Positions 28,316 through 38,408 are shown, counted from the first letter of the stretch. The stretch: DNA of 46,016 nucleotides from Bacteroidales bacterium OttesenSCG-928-B11 (GCA_030267125.1 JAJDJJ010000010.1:1-46016); one strand, 5' to 3'. Numbers and translations: made by a program. The notes: generated from the letters alone by a model not told the origin.

Positions 28316-28372
28316 CACGTCATTTTTTTAGAGTGATTTTATTTTGTAAACTATTAAAAATTAAGGCTTTTT

Positions 28373-29410
28373 ATGAAACAAGGTTGTAAGTATGGAACAC
28401 ATCGGGTGATAGAACCGAAGGGGACACTTCCCCAGCCGGCACTTCGTTTGGATAACAGCATGGAGATTTATGACAATGAGATACTTATCGATGTGATAAC
28501 CCTAAATATCGACTCGGCAAGTTACACGCAGATAAGACAGGCGTGTGGCGATGACGCGGAGAAGATGAAGAAGATGATCTATGATATTGTAGGCGAACGA
28601 GGGAAAATGCAAAATCCAGTGACCGGTTCCGGCGGCATGTTGATTGGCGTGGTGAAAGAGATTGGTGGGCAGTTTCCCAAAGAATCCGGCGTGAAAGTAG
28701 GAGACAAGATAGCGACTTTGGTATCATTGTCACTTACTCCTTTGAAATTGAACGAGATTACACATCTCGATGCCGAACACGATCAAGTGGATGTGAATGC
28801 GCAGGCGATCCTTTTCGAAAGCGGTATTTTTGCCATCTTGCCGGACGATATTCCCGAAAGATTGGCACTTGCCGCATTGGATGTGGCCGGTGCGCCGGCA
28901 CAGGTTGATCGATTGGTGAAAAACGGAGATACCGTTTGTATTATTGGCGGGGGTGGGAAATCGGGCGTGCTTTGCGCTTACCAAGCCATGAAAAATGCCG
29001 GTAAAGATGGCAAAGTGATTGTCGTGGAGTATTCTCCCGAAAATGCAAAAAGAATCACCGACCTGAATCTGGCGCATCACGTGGTTGTTGCCGATGCTAC
29101 TAATGTGATGGATGTCTATCACAAAGTGACAGCGATTGTTGGGGACAACGGTTGCGATGTGGTAATCAATAATGTGAACGTGCCAAATACAGAAATGACT
29201 TCGATACTGATAACAAGAGACGAGGGGTTGATCTATTTCTTCTCTATGGCGACTTCGTTTACGAAAGCCGCGCTGGGAGCGGAAGGTGTTGGAAAGGATG
29301 TGAATATGATCGTAGGAAACGGTTATGCGAAGGGACATGCCGGTTTGACACTTGACATCCTTAGGGAATCAAAAGAATTAAGGGCTTTATTTGAAAAATT
29401 ATACGTATAA
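28373..29410 (+). CDS. kdd: L-erythro-3,5-diaminohexanoate dehydrogenase
   Basis: CKYGTHRVIEPKGTLPQPALRLDNSMEIYDNEILIDVITLNIDSASYTQI is characteristic of the family; adjacent to kamA. Confidence 0.9.
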   Translation: MKQGCKYGTHRVIEPKGTLPQPALRLDNSMEIYDNEILIDVITLNIDSASYTQIRQACGDDAEKMKKMIYDIVGERGKMQNPVTGSGGMLIGVVKEIGGQFPKESGVKVGDKIATLVSLSLTPLKLNEITHLDAEHDQVDVNAQAILFESGIFAILPDDIPERLALAALDVAGAPAQVDRLVKNGDTVCIIGGGGKSGVLCAYQAMKNAGKDGKVIVVEYSPENAKRITDLNLAHHVVVADATNVMDVYHKVTAIVGDNGCDVVINNVNVPNTEMTSILITRDEGLIYFFSMATSFTKAALGAEGVGKDVNMIVGNGYAKGHAGLTLDILRESKELRALFEKLYV

Positions 29411-29426
29411 AAAAAGTGTACCAAAT

Positions 29427-30668
29427 ATGGAGATAGAAAAACGCAGAAAAAGATTTTTCCCCAACGTTACCGATGAACAATGGAACGATTGGAAATGGCA
29501 AGTGAAAAACAGAATCGAAACACTTGACGAATTGAAAAAATACATCAATTTGACTCCCGAAGAGGAAGAAGGCGTGGCCAAATCGTTGCAGACCTTGCGC
29601 ATGGCGATCACGCCTTATTATATGATGCTGATTGATCCCGAGGATCGCAATTGTCCCGTGCGGAAACAAGCGATACCCACCGGTGCCGAAACCCACCGGG
29701 CCGCCGCCGATCTGCTCGACCCGTTGCATGAGGATGAAGATTCGCCTGTTCCCGGATTGACACACCGTTATCCGGATCGCGTGTTGTTTCTAATCACAGA
29801 CATGTGTTCAATGTATTGCCGCCACTGCACGCGCCGCCGTTTCGCTGGTCAAACTGATGCCGAATCGCCTTCTGAACGTATCCAGAAAGCGATAGATTAT
29901 ATTGCCCGCACACCGCAAGTAAGAGACGTGCTGCTCTCCGGCGGAGATGCGCTGATGGTGAGTGACAAGATGTTGGAGTCGATTATTGAGCGTTTGAGAG
30001 CTATCCCACATGTGGAAATTATCCGATTGGGAACAAGAACACCGGTAGTCTGCCCACAACGTATTACCGATGATTTGGTGAACATGCTGAAAAAATATCA
30101 TCCGATTTGGCTTAACACGCATTTCAACCACTCTAAAGAAATTACACCCGAAGCAGCCGAAGCTTGCGCTAAATTGGCGAATGCGGGTATCCCGCTTGGT
30201 AACCAATCCGTTCTATTGCGCGGGGTAAACGATTGCGTGCATGTGATGAAAAATTTGGTGCACGACTTGGTGAAAATCAGAGTTCGCCCATATTATATAT
30301 ACCAGTGTGATCTTTCCATGGGGTTGGAACACTTTAGAACGCCGGTATCCAAAGGAATCGAGATTATCGAAAACCTCCGCGGGCATACTTCAGGCTATGC
30401 TGTGCCAACTTTCGTGGTTGACGCACCCGGTGGCGGTGGCAAAACTCCCGTGATGCCCACGTATGTGATATCCCAATCTCCAAATCGCGTGGTGTTGCGT
30501 AATTTCGAAGGTGTAATCACTACTTATACCGAACCTGAAAATTATGTAGATAATTGTGCCTGTGAAGATTGTCGAAAAAATGGGGATACTGAAGGAGTAG
30601 CTGGTTTGCTCTGTGGAAATCAACTCTCTTTGGAGCCATCAGATTTGGCACGGAAAAAAAGACATTGA
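29427..30668 (+). CDS. kamA: L-lysine 2,3-aminomutase (radical SAM)
   Basis: CSMYCRHCTRRRFAGQ (CxxxCxxC), DVLLSGGDALMVSD, KTPVMPTYVISQSPNRVVLRNFEGVITTY. Confidence 0.94.
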   Translation: MEIEKRRKRFFPNVTDEQWNDWKWQVKNRIETLDELKKYINLTPEEEEGVAKSLQTLRMAITPYYMMLIDPEDRNCPVRKQAIPTGAETHRAAADLLDPLHEDEDSPVPGLTHRYPDRVLFLITDMCSMYCRHCTRRRFAGQTDAESPSERIQKAIDYIARTPQVRDVLLSGGDALMVSDKMLESIIERLRAIPHVEIIRLGTRTPVVCPQRITDDLVNMLKKYHPIWLNTHFNHSKEITPEAAEACAKLANAGIPLGNQSVLLRGVNDCVHVMKNLVHDLVKIRVRPYYIYQCDLSMGLEHFRTPVSKGIEIIENLRGHTSGYAVPTFVVDAPGGGGKTPVMPTYVISQSPNRVVLRNFEGVITTYTEPENYVDNCACEDCRKNGDTEGVAGLLCGNQLSLEPSDLARKKRH

Positions 30669-30690
30669 GGATACGATTGCGTAAAAGGAG

Positions 30691-30732
30691 AAATGGACAA
30701 GGAACTTTGAGTGAGACTCCTTGTCCATTTTT
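30691..30732. terminator. Bidirectional rho-independent terminator between kamA and the convergent porin gene
   Basis: Perfect 13-bp arms AAATGGACAAGGA (30691-30703) and TCCTTGTCCATTT (30718-30730), T-run following. Confidence 0.88.
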
Positions 30733-30734
30733 CG

Positions 30735-32006
30735 TTAAAAACGATACCGGAACATAAAATCCACCCGGTTTGCATTGGCAGATTTACCCGACTGGTTGAC
30801 ACGGCGACCGAAGAGGTATTCGATGCCAATGGTGCCGTAAGGAATCGGATCCCAAAAGAGATTGACGGCGGCATAATGAGTGTGGGCAAAAAGATGCGAC
30901 GCTTCGTGCGCATGAGGTCCCGTCAATGCAGTATAACCATAGATGATAGCAGAGTATAGATTGTCGAGCCAGTCTTTTTGAAAGGCAAGATACGCACCAT
31001 AAGTAGGCATAGTCTTTAATCGTCCAACCCGATCCGGATCAAGTACTAAATCCAGATTCGAGAAGCTAAGGTCTTGGATGTATTGGGCAATACCCTTCCC
31101 GTAAACACCTTGGAAATAGATGTAGAATTTTTTCGGAAGGTTGAATTTTCCGCTCAATGCTATGCCGTAACCTAATTCCGTAATGCTTTTGTATGATAGG
31201 GTGTCGTCATAATAATTCATCGGACGAGCGATCGCCGCCAATTGAAGATGCCCGAATTTGTCTTTGTATTTGAAATTGAGCGGAAGATTGGGGAAGCGTT
31301 GGTGTTCGATATCAATGCTGTTGTAGTCATATACTAACGGTGTGTTCATTTCGAGCGCAACGGAAAACGACAGTTTTTCCGTCAAATCGTGACTGTATCG
31401 GATCATGGGTTGACGAATTGAGATTTGGGTATTAGGCCCTTCGAAGTCGATAGTGGGCGGCCCTGCCTCCAAATCCATAAAAGTGGACCACGTTTGTCCG
31501 ATGGTAAAGCCAAAGTAAGATATGTAAGCATGACGCAACAAGAGTAAATTGTTGGCGCCGTGAAAGTCAGCTTCAATATATGTGATCACGGTTCCTTTCT
31601 TGGGCTTTCCGACCACTTTAATGTTAAATCTGGAGCTTTCAGCACCCAGTCTAAATTGTCCTTTTTCGCTGCCCATGGGAACAGGAATCTGCGAAGTTAC
31701 AAAATCGGATAGCTCTATCATGCCGTTGAAGTCAAACAATCCGATCACGTTCACAAAACCACCGATACCGAATTTGAAAGTCTCGTCTTCGTTGGCAATC
31801 ATAAATCGAGGGTCACCGACATCAGTGAATGCTTTTTGGAAATATCCTCGCTCGGGATTGTAAACACTCCACGTTTTTTTCTCGCCAGTTTGCACAATCA
31901 ATGCGCCTATAGCGCGTTTTGAGCTGTCAATAGGTGTGGCTTCCTGTGCGTATACATAAGGAAGGCAAGACATGATTTGCAGTAGAAAAAACAATATTTT
32001 CCTCAT
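30735..32006 (-). CDS. DcaP-like/outer-membrane porin family protein
   Basis: Signal peptide MRKILFFLLQIMSCLPYVYAQ; GQTWSTFMDLEAGPPTIDFEGPNTQISIRQPMIRYS; C-terminal RVDFMFRYRF aromatic end. Confidence 0.83.
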   Translation of the reverse strand: MRKILFFLLQIMSCLPYVYAQEATPIDSSKRAIGALIVQTGEKKTWSVYNPERGYFQKAFTDVGDPRFMIANEDETFKFGIGGFVNVIGLFDFNGMIELSDFVTSQIPVPMGSEKGQFRLGAESSRFNIKVVGKPKKGTVITYIEADFHGANNLLLLRHAYISYFGFTIGQTWSTFMDLEAGPPTIDFEGPNTQISIRQPMIRYSHDLTEKLSFSVALEMNTPLVYDYNSIDIEHQRFPNLPLNFKYKDKFGHLQLAAIARPMNYYDDTLSYKSITELGYGIALSGKFNLPKKFYIYFQGVYGKGIAQYIQDLSFSNLDLVLDPDRVGRLKTMPTYGAYLAFQKDWLDNLYSAIIYGYTALTGPHAHEASHLFAHTHYAAVNLFWDPIPYGTIGIEYLFGRRVNQSGKSANANRVDFMFRYRF

Positions 32007-32016
32007 GGCAATATCT

Positions 32017-32652
32017 TTATATTATATGCTCTTCTTTCTTATCGGTTTTATCTTCCCCTTTTTTTTCCTGTTTATCCTTGGCATTACATTGCTCCATCGT
32101 GCGTTGCATGCCGGCTGTGACGAAAGATTTTACAACGCCCACTGCTTTTTGAATAGCGGGTTCGATCAGTTCTTTCCATTCACTTCGTTCAAATTTACCT
32201 AATACATAATCGATTTGGTAGCCTTGCGCATAGTTCTTTCCGATACCGAATCGCAAACGCGGATAGTTTTGATGACCAAGTGTTTCAATGATATTGTTGA
32301 GCCCGTTATGGGTGCCGCCGCTTCCTTTTCCTTTTAAGCGCAAAGTGCCGGGAGGCAGGTCGATGTCGTCGGTGATTACCAAAATCTGATTCGCCTCCAC
32401 TTTCTCTTGCTCCATCCAATAGCGCACTGCTTTTCCACTGAGATTCATGTAAGTGGTGGGCATGAGCAGGATCAACTTCCGGCCTTTAAATTTTCCCTCC
32501 GCCTTGTATGCGTAACGATCGCTTTTGAAAGTGGCGCCCAGATTTTCCGCTAACGCATTCACAACTTCAAAGCCGATATTATGACGGGTGCCGGTGTATT
32601 TGTTCTCCGCATTGCCTAATCCGAAAATCAAAAATTTCTTATTTTCCTCCAT
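32017..32652 (-). CDS. pth: Peptidyl-tRNA hydrolase
   Basis: FLIFGLGNAENKYTGTRHNIGFEVV; PTTYMNLSGKAV; GSGGTHNGLNNII. Confidence 0.95.
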   Translation of the reverse strand: MEENKKFLIFGLGNAENKYTGTRHNIGFEVVNALAENLGATFKSDRYAYKAEGKFKGRKLILLMPTTYMNLSGKAVRYWMEQEKVEANQILVITDDIDLPPGTLRLKGKGSGGTHNGLNNIIETLGHQNYPRLRFGIGKNYAQGYQIDYVLGKFERSEWKELIEPAIQKAVGVVKSFVTAGMQRTMEQCNAKDKQEKKGEDKTDKKEEHII

Positions 32653-32653
32653 G

Positions 32654-33223
32654 TTACTCTTCCGATTCGTCGTTTAGCTCGTTATCAGCCATATTTACCA
32701 AAAAACTAAAATTGAGCTTCCCGTATTTCCGATGCTCATAAAATTTGGGATGCTGCGAAAAATCATGCGCTCGCGAATGTTCCATAATTAACCAACCTTC
32801 GGGTTTTAAAAGATTGTTGTTGAAAACATTGTCTATAATCTTTTCAATCCCTTCCAAATCGTAAGGCGGATCAGCGAAAATGATGTCGAACTGCTGTTTG
32901 GAACGCTGTGTAAATTGAAAAGCATCCCCTTTGATCACAGTCACATGGTCATAATTCAACTTGTCGATGGTCTTCTTGATGAAGTCTACGCAGGCGTGGT
33001 TATTATCGACAGCCGTAACACTGATGGCCTCGCGCGAGGCGAACTCTAACGTGATATTTCCTGTGCCCGCAAAAAGATCCAATACGGTGATGCGATTGAA
33101 ATGAAAATAATTGTTTAGTATGTTAAAAAGACTCTCCTTTCCCAAATCGGTAGTAGGTCTTACGGGTAAATTTGCCGGCGGCGTGATTTGCCTTCCTTTG
33201 TTTCTCCCACTTATAATTCTCAT
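32654..33223 (-). CDS. rsmD: 16S rRNA (guanine(966)-N(2))-methyltransferase RsmD
   Basis: MRIISGRNKGRQITPP; LDLFAGTGNITLEFASR; IIFADPPYDL. Confidence 0.94.
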   Translation of the reverse strand: MRIISGRNKGRQITPPANLPVRPTTDLGKESLFNILNNYFHFNRITVLDLFAGTGNITLEFASREAISVTAVDNNHACVDFIKKTIDKLNYDHVTVIKGDAFQFTQRSKQQFDIIFADPPYDLEGIEKIIDNVFNNNLLKPEGWLIMEHSRAHDFSQHPKFYEHRKYGKLNFSFLVNMADNELNDESEE

Positions 33224-33235
33224 AATATCAGTAAA

Positions 33236-33934
33236 TTAATAAGAGATAGATTTTGTATTTGGAAAATATTCTTTCAATAGGGCGAGCATCCCTTTGTGAT
33301 CATTTTGAATGAGTTGCACGCCAATATCAGACAGCTTGATGTCAAACTGCTTGAGTGTATTCAAAAGATAGTAAAGGATGTCATGGTAACTGCTGTGCCT
33401 GAAAGTGTTGATTAGTTGTATTTTTTTGTTTTTCAGTAAAATGATATCGAAATTACTATCATTAATAGTCAGAATGATAGTATCTTTTTCCCGATCGGCT
33501 GACGATACGAGCTTCCCATGCAACAACGTGGATTGGTGAATCACTTTGTAGGGTGTTTTTAACCGTCGTAAGTTGTTGACCACTTCATCTGTGAGGTAAT
33601 AAACGGCATGATAATCCTCGATTACATCATGGAAGAAATGATCTTGCTTTGAAATGGGGAATTGCATACGTAGATACTTTTCGATAGAATCTTCTTCGAA
33701 AAAGTCAGTGGGGATGAGTACCGGCGGGGATAGATTAGCGATGATATCAATGCTTTCGCCTGGCGAGAGTTTGAGAAAATCTGCCGCGTAATCGGGTAAA
33801 GTGCCGAATATGACGTTCGGATACTCTTGTTTAACAATTTTATTTCCCCTCTCTTTTTTAAAAAGAGAAAATCCATTCGAATGGATACGAATGGATTTTG
33901 CCTGGTTATATAAAAAAATGTTCATTATTCCCAA
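33236..33934 (-). CDS. DUF3822 family protein
   Basis: Length, sequence style and adjacency to rsmD fit the Bacteroidetes DUF3822 family. Confidence 0.75.
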   Translation of the reverse strand: MGIMNIFLYNQAKSIRIHSNGFSLFKKERGNKIVKQEYPNVIFGTLPDYAADFLKLSPGESIDIIANLSPPVLIPTDFFEEDSIEKYLRMQFPISKQDHFFHDVIEDYHAVYYLTDEVVNNLRRLKTPYKVIHQSTLLHGKLVSSADREKDTIILTINDSNFDIILLKNKKIQLINTFRHSSYHDILYYLLNTLKQFDIKLSDIGVQLIQNDHKGMLALLKEYFPNTKSISY

Positions 33935-34584
33935 CTTCCGGTAGTACTTGATTCGGTAAGCGATCCCATGTACATGTTATTGAACGTGTTATCGTCAGAG
34001 TCAAGACCGCTATACATTATAAAATTGAAAAATCTTTTGAATGTTCCCGTGTTCGGCGGGTTTATGCTTTCGTCCAAATTAGCCATAATATCTTCCCCGT
34101 TAACATCTATTCTGTAAACAGGGATTTTATAAGTATTGCTGGTTAGTTCCCCTGTTTGGATTTCAAATTTTTTGCCTTTGTTGAAAGGGATGAGGTTGAA
34201 ATTCTTCAAATAGGGTTCAGTATTGGGATCCAATTCAACGATTTTTTTCGAAGCGGGGATCTTGGTGATCTCTTTTTTTAATATGCCGTCTTTTAAAGCC
34301 TGCTCTTCAGTCATGCCTTCAGGAAGTTCCCCTACATTTTTCTCGATCGTGATAAATCCATTGTTAACGAAATCGTGAAGCGTGTCGATGCTTGAAGCGA
34401 ATTTCTTAAACTCGTTTCGGTAAACTGTTTGCGCCGTACGCAAAGTAATCAACCGGTCGCGGATCACGTCATGCCTGTCTTTATAAATCGACTTGACTTT
34501 CTCCGGACGCATAATGCTTCTGAAGACCAATAATGTCAAAAAAAGTGCTGCAACAATTAAAAAAATTTGAAAAACTTTCTTCAT
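33925..34584 (-). CDS. Hypothetical protein with N-terminal membrane anchor
   Basis: MKKVFQIFLIVAALFLTLLVF then soluble domain. Confidence 0.65.
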   Translation of the reverse strand: MKKVFQIFLIVAALFLTLLVFRSIMRPEKVKSIYKDRHDVIRDRLITLRTAQTVYRNEFKKFASSIDTLHDFVNNGFITIEKNVGELPEGMTEEQALKDGILKKEITKIPASKKIVELDPNTEPYLKNFNLIPFNKGKKFEIQTGELTSNTYKIPVYRIDVNGEDIMANLDESINPPNTGTFKRFFNFIMYSGLDSDDNTFNNMYMGSLTESSTTGSWE

Positions 34585-34682
34585 AGTATATAGTTTGTTT
34601 TGTTTCTAAAAAATCCGAGCAAAAATAGTAAAAAAAATGAACCGCAATGATTCGTGACTGTAAAAATTATAAGACGGGGAAA

Positions 34683-35324
34683 CTAAAAATTCAATAGATG
34701 CTTTTCTTTTCCATATTCATTTGATAACAAAGATTTTATATAGTTGTAATCCGTTTTATTCTCTACGAAATCCAGCTCTTCCGTATTGATAATCAAGATG
34801 GGGTGCATCGCTGTTTCGTTGAAATAATCCAGATACTTCGTTTGGATTTCTTCTAAATAGTGCTGTTGGATGCTCTGTTCGTATGGACGACCGCGTTTTC
34901 GAATGTTGCGAAGCAAATGTTCCGCACTTTTATACAAATAGACTACCAAGTCGGGTTTCTGGAGCGTGTTATGCAGAAAATGGAATAATCGATGGTATAG
35001 CTCTAATTCATCATCTTTGAGATTGTTATCTGAAAAGATGAAAGATTTGTCGAAAAAATAGTCGGAAATAACAAATTGATTGCCTTTTTTTATCTGTTTT
35101 TGGAACGATAGGATTTGCTCGTAACGATCGATTAGGAATTGAAGTTCAAGGTGAAATGCGTAATTTTCTGGCGATTGATAGAAAAGAGGGAGGAATTTGT
35201 TTTCCGAAAAGTGCTCCAAAACGATTTCGCCACCTAAATCTTGATGCAGCAGCTGTGCCAGTTCGGTTTTGCCAGCTCCAATACAACCTTCAATAGCTAT
35301 ATATTTGTAATTTATATTATACAT
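34683..35324 (-). CDS. Deoxynucleoside kinase family protein
   Basis: YIAIEGCIGAGKTELAQLLHQDLG (P-loop), LQFLIDRYEQIL, DYFFDKSFIFS, RNIRKRGRPYEQ. Confidence 0.9.
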   Translation of the reverse strand: MYNINYKYIAIEGCIGAGKTELAQLLHQDLGGEIVLEHFSENKFLPLFYQSPENYAFHLELQFLIDRYEQILSFQKQIKKGNQFVISDYFFDKSFIFSDNNLKDDELELYHRLFHFLHNTLQKPDLVVYLYKSAEHLLRNIRKRGRPYEQSIQQHYLEEIQTKYLDYFNETAMHPILIINTEELDFVENKTDYNYIKSLLSNEYGKEKHLLNF

Positions 35325-35932
35325 GAATATTGCTCATTCTCAAAATTTTCATGAGTTGAAAGGATATGATCGATAGCGTTGAAAACTTCGTTTATAGGCT
35401 GCATTCCATTGACACTCATTAGTTTGTTTTGTTCGGAATAGTATTGGATTAACGGTTCGGTTAATTGGTGGAAATTGCGTATTCGTTGTTTAATCACTTC
35501 TGGATTGTCATCACTCCGATTTTCCTCATTGGCTCTGCCAAGGATGCGTTTTTCGATCTCGGCATCCTCAACAAAGATGTAAATCACAAGGCTGACAGGC
35601 ACGATGGGCGAATAGTCGATTCCGTCCATCATTTTCGCTTGATGGATGGTGCGGGGAACTCCGTCGAAAATAAATCCTTTTGTATTTCCGGAAGCGTTGA
35701 TATGTTGATTTAGCATGTTGAGCGTAAGGTTGTCCGGACAATAATTCCCCTTATCGATTGCTTGCTGAGCGATGATGCCGATTCCGGATCGAATGGCTAT
35801 CTCGTGGCGGAAAAGTGCACCGGTGGAAAGATGTTCCAAGCCATACTTCGTTTTTATCAACTTGGCCTGCGTGCCTTTTCCAGAACCGGGGCCACCCAAT
35901 AGAACAATGTTAAATGGTTGATTTGCTTTCAT
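35312..35932 (-). CDS. adk: Adenylate kinase (short, LID-less type)
   Basis: IVLLGGPGSGKGTQAKLIKTKYGLEHLSTGALFRHEI; FIFDGVPRTIHQA. Confidence 0.9.
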   Translation of the reverse strand: MKANQPFNIVLLGGPGSGKGTQAKLIKTKYGLEHLSTGALFRHEIAIRSGIGIIAQQAIDKGNYCPDNLTLNMLNQHINASGNTKGFIFDGVPRTIHQAKMMDGIDYSPIVPVSLVIYIFVEDAEIEKRILGRANEENRSDDNPEVIKQRIRNFHQLTEPLIQYYSEQNKLMSVNGMQPINEVFNAIDHILSTHENFENEQYSCII

Positions 35933-35974
35933 ATATAGGCAATCAATAGATGTTGAGGTGAAAAGATTAGTGAT

Positions 35975-36517
35975 TTATTTTTCTTCGATAATTTGGTAGA
36001 TATCCTTATAGTTACGACCAAGTCCATCATAATCCAAACCGTGTCCGACGACAAATTTGGGCGGGATAGATAGGGCGGGGTAGTGAACCGGAAGCGCCTT
36101 CTTGTATGCGTCAGGTTTGAATGTCATGGTCGCGATAGCTATGTCTTTCGCTCCTCTTGCGACCAGCATGTCATATAAATATTGATACGTATTTCCCGTG
36201 TCAACAATATCTTCCAATATTAACACCCGTTTGCCGGCAACATCCTCTTTCAACCCGATCAGATTTTCAATGCTGTTCGTGGTTTCCGTTCCCGAATAGG
36301 AATTGACACGCACACATGATACGATGATGTCCATTGTTAAACGTTGCATGAGATCAACGGCGAAAAAAATCGCACCGTTTAATGTCACAACTACAACCGG
36401 AATCTCATCCCGATATTCTATGTTTATCTTTTCAGCGATGTTGTTTATAGCACTAACTATCTCTGATTCAGATATGTATTTGATGAATTTTTTGTCGCCA
36501 AGCGTGATAACACTCAT
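35975..36517 (-). CDS. hpt: Hypoxanthine phosphoribosyltransferase
   Basis: RVLILEDIVDTGNTYQYL PRPP motif; FVVGHGLDYDGLGRNYKDIY. Confidence 0.94.
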   Translation of the reverse strand: MSVITLGDKKFIKYISESEIVSAINNIAEKINIEYRDEIPVVVVTLNGAIFFAVDLMQRLTMDIIVSCVRVNSYSGTETTNSIENLIGLKEDVAGKRVLILEDIVDTGNTYQYLYDMLVARGAKDIAIATMTFKPDAYKKALPVHYPALSIPPKFVVGHGLDYDGLGRNYKDIYQIIEEK

Positions 36518-36544
36518 TAAAAGATGAACTAAATTTTAAGTGAG

Positions 36545-36552
36545 CAAAAATA
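36545..36552 (-). promoter_or_regulatory. -7 element TATTTTTG for hpt
   Basis: CAAAAATA on + strand. Confidence 0.45.
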
Positions 36553-36611
36553 GAAAAAATGTTTGAATAGATTCAAGTGATTTGCATCGCTCAAGTGATT
36601 TGCTTTTTTTT

Positions 36612-36619
36612 TATTTTTG
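36612..36619 (+). promoter_or_regulatory. -7 element TATTTTTG for the PPIase gene
   Basis: Direct match to TAnnTTTG. Confidence 0.45.
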
Positions 36620-36649
36620 CGATCAATTATAATACAATAAAGTACAGGT

Positions 36650-38404
36650 ATGAAAAAATTGTTCTCGGTTTTATTATTAGCTTTTTTTGTTTGCTCTTCC
36701 ACTTTTTTAAATGCTCAATATCAAGAAAATGCACTCTTGTTGAAAATCGGTGATGATGTGATCACTTTGGGCGAATTCCTCAATTCTTACCAGAAAAATA
36801 ACAACCTGGCAGATGCGAAAAATGAAGACTTGGAAGAATATTTAGATTTATACATCAACTTTTTGTTGAAAGTGAAAGAGGGGAAGACATTGCAAATAGA
36901 TACGGCCAAGGCATTTGCCATGGAGTTGGAGGCTTATAAAAATCAGTCTGCACAACAATATTTAATAGATAAAGATGTGAGCGACAAGATTGTTGATGAA
37001 GCGATCGAGCGGATGCGCTACAATATCAGGGCTTCCCATATCTTGATTGAGTGTGATCCGGGTGCATCACCGGCAGACACCGCAAAAGCATATAATAAAG
37101 CATTGGATATCAGGAAAAAAATAGTAAACAAAGAGTATACTTTCAATGACGCGGCAATCAAATATTCAGAAGACAGATCGGTGCGGGATATCATAGATCC
37201 CTCCACTGGGAGAAAGCAATATGGCAATAAAGGCGATTTGGGATACTTTTCAGCATTCAACCTGATCTATCCATTTGAAACAGCTGCTTATAATACGCCT
37301 GTGGGTGAAATATCAATGCCGGTGAGAACTCAATTCGGTTATCATCTGATTTATGTGCAAGATAGAATCCCTGGCGTAGCCTTGATTACTGTTTCGCAAA
37401 TATTTATCGCAGACGAATTGGGCGCTGAAGGTAAAATGAGTGCCGCAACCGAAGAGAAACTGAAAGCAATTGAACGCAAATTGAGAGAGGGAGCTGCTTT
37501 TGGACAGTTGGTGCAAGAGTATTCGGAGGACGAAGCCAGCAAGGAAAATAACGGACAGTTACAGCCTTTCCCACCAAATCGGAGAACCGGTGATTTTGTA
37601 AAGACGGCCTTGAATTTAAAACCCGGCGAAATATCAAAACCCGTGTCATCAACGCTGGGCTGGCATATACTTGAAATGGTGGAAGTTCATCCCGTAGTTT
37701 TAGATGATGAACGTAAATATATGGTGAAAACCCGGGTGAGCCGCGATCCGCGCTCGCATTTGAGCAAGAGTTCGTTGGTTAGCAAGTTGAAAGTGGAATA
37801 TAATTACAAAGAAGTGGATAATGGCAAATTCCTCTCGTTCCTGGCAAGCAATATCCCGTCGGCGTTTTTCTCTAATAGTGATGTCGACCTGAAGGCAATA
37901 GAAGGAATAGACAAGTTTAACGTGGTTGCAACTTATGCAGACCGGCAAATCACAATGGCTAATTTCTTAGATTATTTGAATAGATTCCAAGGAACGGGAT
38001 ATGCAGGCGCACCGATTGATTTTATCCGCGAACGTTTTGACGCGTATTGCGAAAATGAGATCATTAATTATGAAAAAACTCAATTGGAACGGAAATATCC
38101 CGAATATAAAGCACTAGTGAAAGAATACCATGATGGTATGATTTTGTATGAAATCAACTCGAAAATGGTTTGGAATAAAGCTATTCAAGATAGCGTTGGT
38201 ATTGTGAATTATTATGAAAAAATCAAAACTAATTACCCCGTAAAAGGATCCAATCCTGTGGAATATCAATCGTTAGATAACATACGCGCGATTGTAATTA
38301 CTGCATACCAAGATTATCTCGACAAAGTGTGGGTTAGTGAGTTGAAAAAGAAATATAATATAACCGTCAATCGTGAGGCTTTCCAAACGATCTTGAAAAA
38401 ATAA
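36650..38404 (+). CDS. SurA/PpiC-like peptidylprolyl isomerase (two parvulin domains)
   Basis: IRASHILIECDPGASPADTAKAYNKALDIRKKI...GNKGDLGYFSAFNLIYPFETAAYNTPVGEISMPVRTQFGYHLI; second VSQIFIADELG...GEISKPVSSTLGWHILEM. Confidence 0.92.
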   Translation: MKKLFSVLLLAFFVCSSTFLNAQYQENALLLKIGDDVITLGEFLNSYQKNNNLADAKNEDLEEYLDLYINFLLKVKEGKTLQIDTAKAFAMELEAYKNQSAQQYLIDKDVSDKIVDEAIERMRYNIRASHILIECDPGASPADTAKAYNKALDIRKKIVNKEYTFNDAAIKYSEDRSVRDIIDPSTGRKQYGNKGDLGYFSAFNLIYPFETAAYNTPVGEISMPVRTQFGYHLIYVQDRIPGVALITVSQIFIADELGAEGKMSAATEEKLKAIERKLREGAAFGQLVQEYSEDEASKENNGQLQPFPPNRRTGDFVKTALNLKPGEISKPVSSTLGWHILEMVEVHPVVLDDERKYMVKTRVSRDPRSHLSKSSLVSKLKVEYNYKEVDNGKFLSFLASNIPSAFFSNSDVDLKAIEGIDKFNVVATYADRQITMANFLDYLNRFQGTGYAGAPIDFIRERFDAYCENEIINYEKTQLERKYPEYKALVKEYHDGMILYEINSKMVWNKAIQDSVGIVNYYEKIKTNYPVKGSNPVEYQSLDNIRAIVITAYQDYLDKVWVSELKKKYNITVNREAFQTILKK

Positions 38405-38408
38405 CGCA

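Noticed and set aside
28730-29338. 202-aa minus-strand ORF inside kdd
   Set aside because: Antisense shadow of a well-supported enzyme gene.
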